From NCBI RefSeq assembly GCF_901538355.1, contig NZ_LR593887.1:1278920-1342919 (forward strand): a stretch of DNA of 64,000 bases, read 5' to 3'. The DNA is from Tuwongella immobilis. Lineage in GTDB: Bacteria; Planctomycetota; Planctomycetia; Gemmatales; Gemmataceae. Below are positions 54,609-63,473 of the stretch, piece after piece (within the stretch, counting starts at the first letter, position 1; every line of letters begins with the position of its first letter). The position numbers and the translations under genes were made by a program. The notes under the pieces are model-generated. The model was not told the DNA's origin and made no database searches. It was given only the letters and a program-made list of their open reading frames with translations.

Positions 54609-55484
54609 TCAGCTTCCAATCGGCGGGGGCAGCGGTTGCAGCGTCAGCTTGCGGATGAACCATTCCGCACCCTTGGACTGCAACAGAATCTTGCCCGAAT
54701 GCGGGGAGACCGTCTCCGCGCGGTTGATGATCACACCGCCGAGCATGACGGAAAGGCTTTGCTCGGCGCAGGAAATCACCAGCGTATTCCATTCGCCTGC
54801 GGGGCGTTCCAGGCTTTTCTTGCCGCGGAATCCGAGACGATCCTTCCATTCCGGATCGTGATTCAATCCGTACAGCACGCCCGAGGTCAGCGTTTGGCTG
54901 GGGCCGTTTTCCGTGTAAAAGAATCCGCCAATGCGTTTTTGCAGGGTGCCAGTCAGCGACACGGTTCCGAGTCGGCCCTGTGCCGGGATCAAATCGCCGG
55001 TGCTGCCTTCCTGAATCTGGACTTTGATGCCTTCCAGGGCATGGCGGTCGTGTGCGCCTTCGGCACCTTGGCCATGCACAAACACGCCCGCGGTGCGAGC
55101 GGCTTCTTCGCGCGGCGGATAGGTGCGTTTGCCCCATTTGTATTCGACACTCAGCGAATAATGGTTGAATTCGCGGGTGGTGATGAGGCCGCCATCGATC
55201 TCCCCGCTGATGCGGATGACGGTGTCTTCGCCATCGCGGACGACCGAAAAGACTTTTTGCGGGTCGCGGTTGATGCCCACCGGAGTGGTTTTGCCATACG
55301 GAATCCCCAGATAGGTGGAGAATCCGGTCAGGTCGGTGCCGTTGAATAATTCAATCGGCGCGGGTTCGGACTGGGGTTCGTCTTGCACCGCGTGAATCGG
55401 TCGGGGCAGCACGGCCAGGAGTGCCCCGAAACCGCACAGGCTCGGGAGCATCCAGCGAATGAGTCGGTTGTGGATCAATTGCAT
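54609..55484 (-). CDS. Secreted DUF1080 protein (second copy)
   Basis: 291 residues with a signal peptide (LPSLCGFGALLAVLPRPIHA) and a jelly-roll domain: IELFNGTDLTGFSTYLG, VIRISGEIDGGLITTREFNHYSLSVEYKWG, ARTAGVFVHGQG, ALEGIKVQIQEG, and a C-terminal EWFIRKLTLQPL. It resembles planctomycete DUF1080 proteins with an HD-box insert (EGAHDRHALEGIKVQ) and probably acts on oligosaccharides outside the cytoplasm. GGAG precedes the ATG. The preceding gene on the same strand is the M19 dipeptidase. Confidence 0.88.
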   Translation of the reverse strand: MQLIHNRLIRWMLPSLCGFGALLAVLPRPIHAVQDEPQSEPAPIELFNGTDLTGFSTYLGIPYGKTTPVGINRDPQKVFSVVRDGEDTVIRISGEIDGGLITTREFNHYSLSVEYKWGKRTYPPREEAARTAGVFVHGQGAEGAHDRHALEGIKVQIQEGSTGDLIPAQGRLGTVSLTGTLQKRIGGFFYTENGPSQTLTSGVLYGLNHDPEWKDRLGFRGKKSLERPAGEWNTLVISCAEQSLSVMLGGVIINRAETVSPHSGKILLQSKGAEWFIRKLTLQPLPPPIGS

Positions 55485-55525
55485 GCGTCCAATCTCCAGC
55501 AGGGGGCTTCGGTTCGGACGGGAGT

Positions 55526-56614
55526 TTATCGGCTCCAGGCATCGCGGAAGAAGCGAATCCAGTTGCCGTGGGTGATCGCTTGAATGTCGGCATCGGTATA
55601 GCCGCGACTGCGCAGCAATTCGGGGAATCGTTGCAGATCGGCGATGGTATCGAGATCGTGCGGGGATTGTTCGCGGCCAAACCCGCCGTCTAAGTCGGTG
55701 CCAATGGCCGCATGTCGGGTGTTGCCCGCGAGTTGGCAGACATGATCAATGTGGTCCACCACCGTGGCCAGCGTGACGTTGCGCGATTCCGGCGTCGATT
55801 CGCCACGCACCCAATTGGGCGACAGCATCCAGGTATCCATCGCTGCCCCAATGACCGCGCCGCGCTCGATGAGTCGGCGAATCTGCTCATCGCTGAGTTG
55901 GCGTTGATCGGGCACCAACGAGCGGCAATTGTGGTGACTGGCGAGGACCGGCCCGGAGTAGGCGTCCATTGCCTCATCGAATGCTTGATCGGCCAAATGG
56001 GTAATGTCGAGAATCATGCCGACTTGTTCCATCGCCTTCAGCAGCGGTTTGCCGGGCGGAAACAGTCCGCCGATGGTGCCCGTGCCGTGGGCGTAAGGGC
56101 TGATGCCGTAATGCGCTGGGCCGATGATCCGCAGGCCCGCATCCCAGAATTCATGCACCTGTTCGGGGTGCAAAATCGGGTCGGCCCCTTCCATACTGAG
56201 GATGAACCCCAGCGGTGTGGTCTCGGGCACCGCGCTGGGAACCTTCCACGCCTCGAAATGGGCGTCGAGTTCGGCCCGATTGCGAATCATGCGGATGATT
56301 CCCTCGGCTTCAATGGCACGATAATACGCCATCTGAGCATAGGCGGAGGCATACGCGGCGGGCATGTTGGAGTAGCGTTGGAAGGCCGGTTGCAGGGCGG
56401 GGCTGACTTGGCGGGCCAGCAGTGTGGCGATGAAGATGCCGACACCGCCGCGACGTAAATCCGGGAAGGAAACCGTGTTGCGGCCACGCGATTTCAAATC
56501 GCTCAACTTGCGCGAAGTTTCCGCTTCGCGAATCGCCGAGACCGGCAGCCGAAGATCCCGATTGAAATCGATCGCATTCCAGGCCAAATCCAAGTGGGCA
56601 TCAAAAACGAGCAT
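55526..56614 (-). CDS. Membrane dipeptidase family protein (peptidase M19)
   Basis: 362-residue zinc dipeptidase of the amidohydrolase fold. First metal motif HLD near the N-terminus (FDAHLDLAWN), Glu in ILSMEGADPI, His in DITHLADQAF and in VLASHHNCRSLV, and GTDLDGGFG near the end. The start at 56614 (MLVFDAH) gives a typical M19 N-terminus; the longer frame is rejected. No signal peptide, so cytoplasmic dipeptide turnover is likely. 41 bases separate it from the DUF1080 gene downstream. Confidence 0.9.
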   Translation of the reverse strand: MLVFDAHLDLAWNAIDFNRDLRLPVSAIREAETSRKLSDLKSRGRNTVSFPDLRRGGVGIFIATLLARQVSPALQPAFQRYSNMPAAYASAYAQMAYYRAIEAEGIIRMIRNRAELDAHFEAWKVPSAVPETTPLGFILSMEGADPILHPEQVHEFWDAGLRIIGPAHYGISPYAHGTGTIGGLFPPGKPLLKAMEQVGMILDITHLADQAFDEAMDAYSGPVLASHHNCRSLVPDQRQLSDEQIRRLIERGAVIGAAMDTWMLSPNWVRGESTPESRNVTLATVVDHIDHVCQLAGNTRHAAIGTDLDGGFGREQSPHDLDTIADLQRFPELLRSRGYTDADIQAITHGNWIRFFRDAWSR

Positions 56615-56812
56615 CGCACCATCCCTACACAAACGCGGCAAATCTCTCCCCGCGCAATAGTGTAGCTTCTCCATCCCCGCATTGCGATCTTTTCTCCCAC
56701 CGAAACTGGCTGCTCGATTGGCTTTCCGAATCGATTGCGCATGCTTGACATCCACTTGGGAATTCGAATAATTGGGAACGATTTGGTTCACTATCCATGC
56801 TCGGAGCAGCAC

Positions 56813-57154
56813 ATGCGACATCCCATCGAGTACACCCGAACCGAACGCTGGGCTTTGATTGCGCTGGCGGTCGTTGGTTTTCTCGCGGTCAACGGGGCGT
56901 TTCTGGCGGGGTTGCTGTTCCATCGAGAGTGGCTGATGGAGGCGATGAGCAACCCCGTCGCCTTGGCCTTCATCGGCGAGGCGCTGCTGTTGGTCGGCGT
57001 GTTTGCGTATCTATTCGAGCGTTGGGGCGTCTCACGGCTGCATTGGGGCTGGTTCGTCGGCCTGTCATTGCTGGGCAGCATGGCATTTGCCATCCCGATT
57101 GTTTTGTTATTTCCAAAAGAATCCGCTCCGGAAAGAACTTCCGACAATCCGTGA
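56813..57154 (+). CDS. Small membrane protein, two to three spans
   Basis: 113 residues: a hydrophobic span at WALIALAVVGFLAVNGAFLAGL, a second at ALAFIGEALLLVGVFAYLF and a third at WGWFVGLSLLGSMAFAIPIVLLF. No motif recognised. CGGAG precedes the ATG. It lies 70 bases before the Ntn hydrolase gene and may be co-transcribed. Function unknown. Confidence 0.7.
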   Translation: MRHPIEYTRTERWALIALAVVGFLAVNGAFLAGLLFHREWLMEAMSNPVALAFIGEALLLVGVFAYLFERWGVSRLHWGWFVGLSLLGSMAFAIPIVLLFPKESAPERTSDNP

Positions 57155-57223
57155 TTTTCGACATGCGAACCAGGCGTTCCATCGCGTATCATCGTCCGCA
57201 ACCCATCAACGGAGGATGATTCG

Positions 57224-58279
57224 GTGCGGCATCTCATTCGGCAAAAACCTCTCCTGGCGCTTCTGGGGGTGCTGTTGCTGGCGTCGCTCGGCGAAGCCTG
57301 TTCACGCGTCCTTTGGAATGATAGCGGTCGGAACGTCCTGGTTGGTCGCAACATGGACTGGTTTGAGGACATGCGCAGCAATCTCTGGGTGTTGCCCCGT
57401 GGCATGAAGCGAGACGGCAAGACCCAGGCCAATCCGCTGACATGGACCAGCCGATATGGGAGCGCGGTGCTGACGGCATACGATCTGACGACCGTGGATG
57501 GAATCAACGAACGCGGCCTGGCCGTGCATGCGCTTTATCTGCCGGAAACCAAAGTCGGTAAACGAGATCCGTCGATTCCGGGATTGAGTGTGAGCCTCTG
57601 GGTGCAATACTACCTCGATCAATTTGCGACCGTGAGTGAGGCCGTCAAAGCGATTCAGTTGGAGCCGTATCAACTGCGGATGGCGACCGATCCCAATAGC
57701 GGAAAGGCCGGTACGATCCATCTGGCCCTGAATGATCCCACGGGGGACTCGGCGATTTTGGAGTGTCTGGAAGGGAAGTTGGTGGTCTACCATGGTCGGC
57801 AATATACGATCATGACCAATCAGCCGACGTATGATCGCCAGTTGGAGAATTTGAAGCAGTATCGCGGGTTTGGCGGCGAGAAGCGGTTGCCCGGCACGCA
57901 TGAACCGGCGGATCGCTTTGTGCGAGCGGCGTACTATCGTGCGAATCTTCCGAAGCCGAAATCTGATCGCGAGGCGGTCGCCGCGATGATGAGCGTGATG
58001 CGAAATGTCTCCGCACCGTTCGGAATCGCCGACGCGGAACGGCCAAATGTCTCCACCACCATTTGGCGAACGGTGACGGACTTAAATCGGCGAATTCTGT
58101 ACTATGACAGTGTCATGAGTCCGCAAATTCTGTGGCTCGATTTGGCCAAGGTGGATTTTGCTCCGGGCACTTCCGTCCGCAAATTGACGCTTGCGGGGGA
58201 GTACGATCATTTGGGAGAAATCTCGGCGCAACTCCAACCGGCAAAGATGTTTCCGTTCGTTCCTGCATCCGAGCCGTAA
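57224..58279 (+). CDS. Exported Ntn amidohydrolase (choloylglycine hydrolase / penicillin V acylase-like)
   Basis: 351 residues from GTG behind GGAGG. A signal peptide (LLALLGVLLLASLGEA) ends right before Cys26 (CSRVLWND), which would become the N-terminal nucleophile after cleavage. NMDWFEDM, TVDGINERGLAVHALYL and GDSAILECLEGKLVVY are family blocks (bile-salt hydrolase, penicillin V acylase, quorum-quenching acylases). It is the second Ntn amidase of the window besides the S45 enzyme at 1012. Substrate unknown. Confidence 0.9.
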   Translation: MRHLIRQKPLLALLGVLLLASLGEACSRVLWNDSGRNVLVGRNMDWFEDMRSNLWVLPRGMKRDGKTQANPLTWTSRYGSAVLTAYDLTTVDGINERGLAVHALYLPETKVGKRDPSIPGLSVSLWVQYYLDQFATVSEAVKAIQLEPYQLRMATDPNSGKAGTIHLALNDPTGDSAILECLEGKLVVYHGRQYTIMTNQPTYDRQLENLKQYRGFGGEKRLPGTHEPADRFVRAAYYRANLPKPKSDREAVAAMMSVMRNVSAPFGIADAERPNVSTTIWRTVTDLNRRILYYDSVMSPQILWLDLAKVDFAPGTSVRKLTLAGEYDHLGEISAQLQPAKMFPFVPASEP

Positions 58280-58466
58280 GCCAACGGGTGGATTGATTCG
58301 GGGAGCGAATCGGGGTCGATCATCGGGGCGAGTTTCCAAAAGTTCCCCAGGATAATCTGGAAATCGCTCGCCAATTCGGTAGGTTATCCGTCGCCATGTT
58401 AACCACCAACGGCAGCGGATCGGAAGTCGGTTGGTGGATGTTCGGAATCATCTGCGGGAGATCGGA

Positions 58467-59003
58467 ATGACGATGACTCCACTACCACAAGTGAGACCCG
58501 CGGATGTTTCCATGCCGTTGGAGCGCGATTTGTTCCTGCGGACGCTGTTGCGGGAGTTGGCCGGCACGTTGCAAGATGTGGTGGGGCTGCAAGAAGCGTC
58601 GGGATTCATCAGTGTCGTCGGCCAACGCATTGGCGATCAGATGAATCAAGCCTACCGAGCCGCTTTGGGCCGTGCCGTGTTGAATCCAGAAATGGTGGGC
58701 GAAGTTCTCCTGGACCTCAAGCGACGCATCCAAGGCGATTTCTTTCTGATTTCGCTGGATTCGGAAAAGATGGTGCTGGGCAATCGGGCTTGTCCATTTG
58801 GAGATAAAGTCGTGGGGCGGCCCGCCTTGTGCATGATGACCTCGAATGTTTTTGGCAGTATCGCCGCGGAAAATCTGGGATACGCCAAAGTGGAACTGCG
58901 GGAAACCATCGCGCAGGGAAATTCGGGATGCCTCGTCATCATCTACTTGCAAGCGACACCAGAAAGCCAAGCGGCTTCCGGTCGAGAATACTTCCAGGGC
59001 TAA
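58467..59003 (+). CDS. Probable MetOD1-type signalling protein
   Basis: 178 residues. The C-terminal block [20 protein letters not shown] with Cys in NRACPFG and later SGCLVIIYL resembles the methanogen output domain (MetOD1) found in signalling proteins. The N-terminal half is helical. The start ATG at 58467 follows GGAG. Only three bases separate it from the histidine kinase, so it is probably a partner or sensor. The assignment rests on motif memory and should be verified. Confidence 0.65.
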   Translation: MTMTPLPQVRPADVSMPLERDLFLRTLLRELAGTLQDVVGLQEASGFISVVGQRIGDQMNQAYRAALGRAVLNPEMVGEVLLDLKRRIQGDFFLISLDSEKMVLGNRACPFGDKVVGRPALCMMTSNVFGSIAAENLGYAKVELRETIAQGNSGCLVIIYLQATPESQAASGREYFQG

Positions 59004-59006
59004 GGA

Positions 59007-60623
59007 ATGTCGATCGCGGCACCATTTCTGCAAGTGGCCGAGTGGCTCTCGGAACCCTCCGCGTTACTGGCCCGCGATGGCCAATTACTCGCCGTCAATC
59101 GGTCCGCCGCCGAGCAACTCGGAATCCCACCCGGCGAGCTGACCACGGGACAATCCCTGGCGGAATGGTTAGAAATTCAGCCGGATGCGTGGCAAACCAC
59201 GCTGCAACAGTGGGCACGAACCCGCGCACCCATCCCCGCCTTGCTGCACTTTCGCCATTCGACCAACGCACCGATGGCCGCCCGATTTCGCGGTGGCGTC
59301 TACCTGACGCGAAGTCCGGAGCGACCCGCGATTCTGATGGTGCAATGGCAACCGCAACAAGCCGAGAAAAGCCTGTTCCTGCAACTCAACGAACGCATCG
59401 ACGCATTGCACCGCGAGATGGAACAACGCCGGATTGCCCAGGCGGAACAGCTTCGGCTCGAATCGAAAATGCAACAAGCCCAAAAACTCGAATCGCTCGG
59501 CGTGCTGGCGGGCGGGGTGGCGCACGATTTCAATAACCTGCTGACGAGTATACTGGGCTACACCGATTTGGCTCGAACCGCCGCTGGCCGCAATTCTCCC
59601 GTGCGACGCTTTCTGGATGATGCCATTCAGGGCATCCGCCGCGCGGCGGAGCTCACGCAGCAAATGCTGGCGTATTCCGGCAAGGGGAAATTCGTCATTC
59701 AGCCGGTGCGACTCAGCACGCTCGTGGAAGAAATGAGCCGATTGCTCGAAGTTTCCATCACGAAGAAATGCGTGCTGAAGTTCGATTTTCTGCCGAATCT
59801 GCCCACCTGCGAAGGCGACCCCAGCCAATTGCGCCAGGTGATTATGAACCTCATCATCAACGCGGCAGAGGCGATTGGGGATCGCAGCGGGGTGATCTCG
59901 ATTACCACTGGCGTGATGATGTGCGACCGCGCGTATTTGTCCGAAGTCTATTTGGATGATGATCTTGCGGAGGGAATGTATGTCTATGTCGAAGTCGCGG
60001 ATACCGGCAGCGGCATGGACGAAACGACCCGACAACGCATCTTCGAACCGTTCTTCACCACGAAATTCACCGGACGCGGGCTCGGATTGGCTGCCGTGTT
60101 GGGGATCGTGCGTGGCCATCGCGGGGCCATCAAAGTTTACAGCGAGTTGAATCGCGGCACCACCTTCAAGGTGCTGTTCCCCGCTTCGCAACAGCCGGAG
60201 CAGATTGACGAATATCCGAATCAGGATTTGGAATTGTGGGGCGGCAGCGGTACCATTTTGCTGGTCGATGACGAGGAATCGATTCGCGCATTGGTGCAGC
60301 AAATGCTGACACTGATGGGGTTTGATGTGCTGGTGGCCGCCGATGGGCTGAAGGCCGTGGAACAATTCCGCGCTCACGCCGACTCGATCCGCCTGGTGCT
60401 GCTGGATATGACCATGCCGCGAATGGACGGCGAGGAAACCTTCCGGGAACTGCGGCGAATTCGCCCGAATGTGCGAGCGATTCTCTCGAGCGGGTACAAC
60501 GAGCAGACCGCGACCAGCCGCTTTGCCGGCAAAGGGCTGGCCGGGTTCATTCAAAAGCCGTACACCCTGGAGCAACTCACCAGCGAGATTCGCCGCGTGA
60601 TGGAATCACCGGAATCCACCTGA
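59007..60623 (+). CDS. Soluble hybrid histidine kinase with PAS-like sensor and receiver
   Basis: 538 residues. PAS-like 1-115 (LLARDGQLLAVNRSAAEQLG), coiled coil 120-160, HisKA with H173 in GGVAHDFNN, HATPase with NLIINAAEA, DTGSGM and GRGLGLAAVLG, and a C-terminal receiver with phospho-acceptor D467 (LVLLDMTMP) and the later KP in FIQKPYT. No membrane span, so it senses a cytoplasmic signal. The PAS-HK-receiver order is of the NtrB-like type. It starts three bases after the MetOD1-like gene and overlaps the convergent sbcC end by 18 bases. Confidence 0.92.
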   Translation: MSIAAPFLQVAEWLSEPSALLARDGQLLAVNRSAAEQLGIPPGELTTGQSLAEWLEIQPDAWQTTLQQWARTRAPIPALLHFRHSTNAPMAARFRGGVYLTRSPERPAILMVQWQPQQAEKSLFLQLNERIDALHREMEQRRIAQAEQLRLESKMQQAQKLESLGVLAGGVAHDFNNLLTSILGYTDLARTAAGRNSPVRRFLDDAIQGIRRAAELTQQMLAYSGKGKFVIQPVRLSTLVEEMSRLLEVSITKKCVLKFDFLPNLPTCEGDPSQLRQVIMNLIINAAEAIGDRSGVISITTGVMMCDRAYLSEVYLDDDLAEGMYVYVEVADTGSGMDETTRQRIFEPFFTTKFTGRGLGLAAVLGIVRGHRGAIKVYSELNRGTTFKVLFPASQQPEQIDEYPNQDLELWGGSGTILLVDDEESIRALVQQMLTLMGFDVLVAADGLKAVEQFRAHADSIRLVLLDMTMPRMDGEETFRELRRIRPNVRAILSSGYNEQTATSRFAGKGLAGFIQKPYTLEQLTSEIRRVMESPEST

Positions 60624-63473
60624 TTCCGCGACGGTGCGCTCCGCATCCATTTCCCCGGCATCGACTTGCGCATACAACCCGAATCCGCTCACCTGGGTGC
60701 AGCCGTTGCGTTTTTCCAGTCGGTAGCCGTGTTCGAACGATTCCGCAAAATCGTCTTGGTGGGTAACCACGATGATTTGCTGCAACCGCGATTCCAGATT
60801 GCGAAGTTCGTCCCGCATCAGATCCCGATTGTCGGCATCCAGGCAGCCAAATCCCTCATCGATCATCAGCGAGGCACTGCCGACCTGCTGCATCCCGGTC
60901 ACTTCGCCGATGGCAATGGCCAAGCTGATCGCCACGCGAAATCGCTCGCTGCCGCTCAAAAACGCCACATCTCGCGGCTGATTCGACGATTCCGACACCA
61001 CCTGCAACGCCAGGAGTTGATCCGCCTGATTGGGGTCGAGTTGCAAACTCATCGCCCCTTGACTGAGATTGCTCAGCGTCTGATTGGCCAGGGCGACAAT
61101 CTGCGTTTGCAAATGCTGCAACACGTGTTGCTGATAGTGGTTGCGATCCAACAACATCTCCCATCGTCGCCATAAATTCGCCTGCGATTGCAATTCGCGC
61201 TGCTGCACGAGGTGTTCGGCGGCTTGCTCCCGATTTCGCTGGGCGGTGCGTAACTCGGCTTGTTCGGCATCGAGTTGCGCGCGGGCGGAATTCCGGGCCA
61301 CGCTCGCAACCTGTTGTCCTTGTTGGGTTTCCGCTTCGCTCAATCGTGCATCATCGGGGATTTCCGCCAGTTGCTGCTGATACGACAGACGGGATTGTTG
61401 CCAGCGTTCGAGTTGGATCGACAGTTGGCCAAGCGATTGATACTCCTGTTCCAACGGCAATGTGTTCAGGCGATCCCATTCGAGTTGCAGCGGGGCGATG
61501 TTCGTGATGCCTCGCCAATCCATGGGTAACGCTTGTTCCAACTGCGCGAGTGCGGCCGTTGCATCGCGGACGATTTGCTCGGCGTTGGTCAATCCGGTTT
61601 CGGCTTGTGCGAGTTGCCGTTGTTGGGCGGTTTCTGAAGTTCGGATTTGCCGCAATTCGGCTTCGATTCGGCCCAGTTCCGTCCGTAGTTCGGTATCGCG
61701 ATGGTCCCAGGTTTGTCGTTCCGATTGGCACGCAAGTTGTTCCTGCATCACCTGTTGTGTCGATTGCGCATACCAATCCGCCAGCGCTTCCCACGGTGTT
61801 GCTGGTTCCCACGAGGCGGGAAGCGGCGGCAGCCATGCTGGCCAATCGCGATAATTACCGGCGAGCAGATCCGCATCGACCCCGGACAATAATATCTGAC
61901 TGCGGTCGATGTCGCGGCGGAGTTGTTCGCAATTGTTGAACAACTGTTGTCGCTGGGATTGGGCGGATTCGGCGGCGGCTTTTGCGGCATCGGCAGCGCG
62001 TTTGGCGGCATCGGTGCGTTGCCGTTGTTCGACCAGTTCGCGGGTGGCACTGGCCGATTCCGATTCCAGGCGGGCAAGTTCCTGTTCCCGGTGGGCGGCG
62101 GTCAACGTTTGGCCACATCGGTCGCAGGTTGATTCGCCAGAGAGCGAGCGTAAATTCTTTTGCTGCTTGAGGATGCGATCGGTTTCGGATTGCAACTGTG
62201 TCTGTCGATCGCGGGCGGCATGCCACGCGCTATCGGCGGCTTCTCGCGCTTCAATCGCCACCGCAACGGCCGATTCGGCAGCGGGAAGTTGAGCTGTCAG
62301 CGTTACCAGTTGCGACTGATCGAGCGCCAATCGATCGGCGATTTTGTAACGAGTGTTGCAGTGTCGTTCGAAGAGGCCCAATCGATCGGCGGTGGCCTTC
62401 AGTTCGGCCAACCGGGTGGGGAGTTCGCGGCCTGCTTGCTGGTGCTGTTCGCGGGCGGATTCGGTGGTCGATTTCGACGCTTCGAGCGCGGTCAATCGTT
62501 GGGCCAATGATGCGAGGCCGGCCCGCAATTGTTCCAATTCTGGTGTCAATCGTGCGATCGTTTGCGTTGCTGTCTCGAGTCGATGTCGTTCCTGTTGGCA
62601 GCGGTTCAACTGCGGCACCAGCGAGCGCAACTCCTGAAGCCGTTGATAGTTGGCGACAATTTCGGGACTGCGTTGGTGCAGGGCAGTGGCGGCGGCTTCT
62701 GCTTGGTCGATCTCCGCGACTTGGCGTTGAATGTTCTGAAAGCGATCGGCAAGACGGGCACGCTCGCGCCAGTGGACTTCTTCCGCGTCGGCACGCTCAA
62801 ACGCAGTTTGGGCCGCCGTGACACGCGATTCCAGTTGCAGATAATCGGCATCGTTGAGCGGATTCAGCAGTGCAATCTGCTGACCGATGGCGTGAGTCTG
62901 CGCTTCGAGGCGTTTGGCCTGTTCGCGGGCATACGCATGGTAGGTTTCGATGCGATCGATGCCAAAGAGCCGATTCAATGCCGTGGTTCGCTCCGATGGT
63001 TTGGCATCCAACAGAGCCTCGGCCTGACCTTGTCGCAACAAGACCGAGTAGCCGAATAGCTCATCGGTGATTCCCAGGTCGGTCCAGAATTGGTTGAAGC
63101 CCGCATCCTGCTCCGTGCCATCGATGGGCTTCCAAATCGTTTCCTGCCAACGGAATGCGCCGCGGGTGGTAGCCGCACTCTGGTTGGCGCGACGGGGCCG
63201 CTGAATCGTGCGATCGACTCGATAGCGATTGCCTTGAAAATCGAATTCAAATTGAATGCTCGCCCGATCCGCCTGATGATGAATCAGGCGGGCGAAATCG
63301 CGCTGGCCGCCGCGGTGAATGCCAAACAGGGCCATGGAAATGGCATCGAACAGGGACGATTTGCCGCTGCCGTTGTGTCCGGCGAGCAGGCAGAGCGGGG
63401 CCCGCGCGAATTCGAGCGTGACCGCATCGCGGTAGCTGAGAAAGCCTTCGACGGTTAATCGAATCGGATTCAT
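60606..63473 (-). CDS. sbcC: SbcC-like DNA-repair ATPase (large subunit of SbcCD nuclease)
   Basis: 955 residues, Rad50-type. The N-terminal FLSYRDAVTLEF and Walker A GHNGSGKSS (about 32-40) precede long coiled coils with the zinc hook CDRCGQ (C450, C453). The C-terminal ABC ATPase has FLSGSERFRVAISLAIAIGE and MIDEGFGCLDADN. With SbcD it opens DNA hairpins and processes double-strand breaks. Start at 63473 overlaps the sbcD stop (ATGA). Plus-strand kinase gene ends inside its 3' end. Confidence 0.93.
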   Translation of the reverse strand: MNPIRLTVEGFLSYRDAVTLEFARAPLCLLAGHNGSGKSSLFDAISMALFGIHRGGQRDFARLIHHQADRASIQFEFDFQGNRYRVDRTIQRPRRANQSAATTRGAFRWQETIWKPIDGTEQDAGFNQFWTDLGITDELFGYSVLLRQGQAEALLDAKPSERTTALNRLFGIDRIETYHAYAREQAKRLEAQTHAIGQQIALLNPLNDADYLQLESRVTAAQTAFERADAEEVHWRERARLADRFQNIQRQVAEIDQAEAAATALHQRSPEIVANYQRLQELRSLVPQLNRCQQERHRLETATQTIARLTPELEQLRAGLASLAQRLTALEASKSTTESAREQHQQAGRELPTRLAELKATADRLGLFERHCNTRYKIADRLALDQSQLVTLTAQLPAAESAVAVAIEAREAADSAWHAARDRQTQLQSETDRILKQQKNLRSLSGESTCDRCGQTLTAAHREQELARLESESASATRELVEQRQRTDAAKRAADAAKAAAESAQSQRQQLFNNCEQLRRDIDRSQILLSGVDADLLAGNYRDWPAWLPPLPASWEPATPWEALADWYAQSTQQVMQEQLACQSERQTWDHRDTELRTELGRIEAELRQIRTSETAQQRQLAQAETGLTNAEQIVRDATAALAQLEQALPMDWRGITNIAPLQLEWDRLNTLPLEQEYQSLGQLSIQLERWQQSRLSYQQQLAEIPDDARLSEAETQQGQQVASVARNSARAQLDAEQAELRTAQRNREQAAEHLVQQRELQSQANLWRRWEMLLDRNHYQQHVLQHLQTQIVALANQTLSNLSQGAMSLQLDPNQADQLLALQVVSESSNQPRDVAFLSGSERFRVAISLAIAIGEVTGMQQVGSASLMIDEGFGCLDADNRDLMRDELRNLESRLQQIIVVTHQDDFAESFEHGYRLEKRNGCTQVSGFGLYAQVDAGEMDAERTVAESGGFR

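Noticed and set aside
59169-60575. 468-codon frame antisense to the hybrid kinase
   Set aside because: Kinase motifs are complete on the plus strand.
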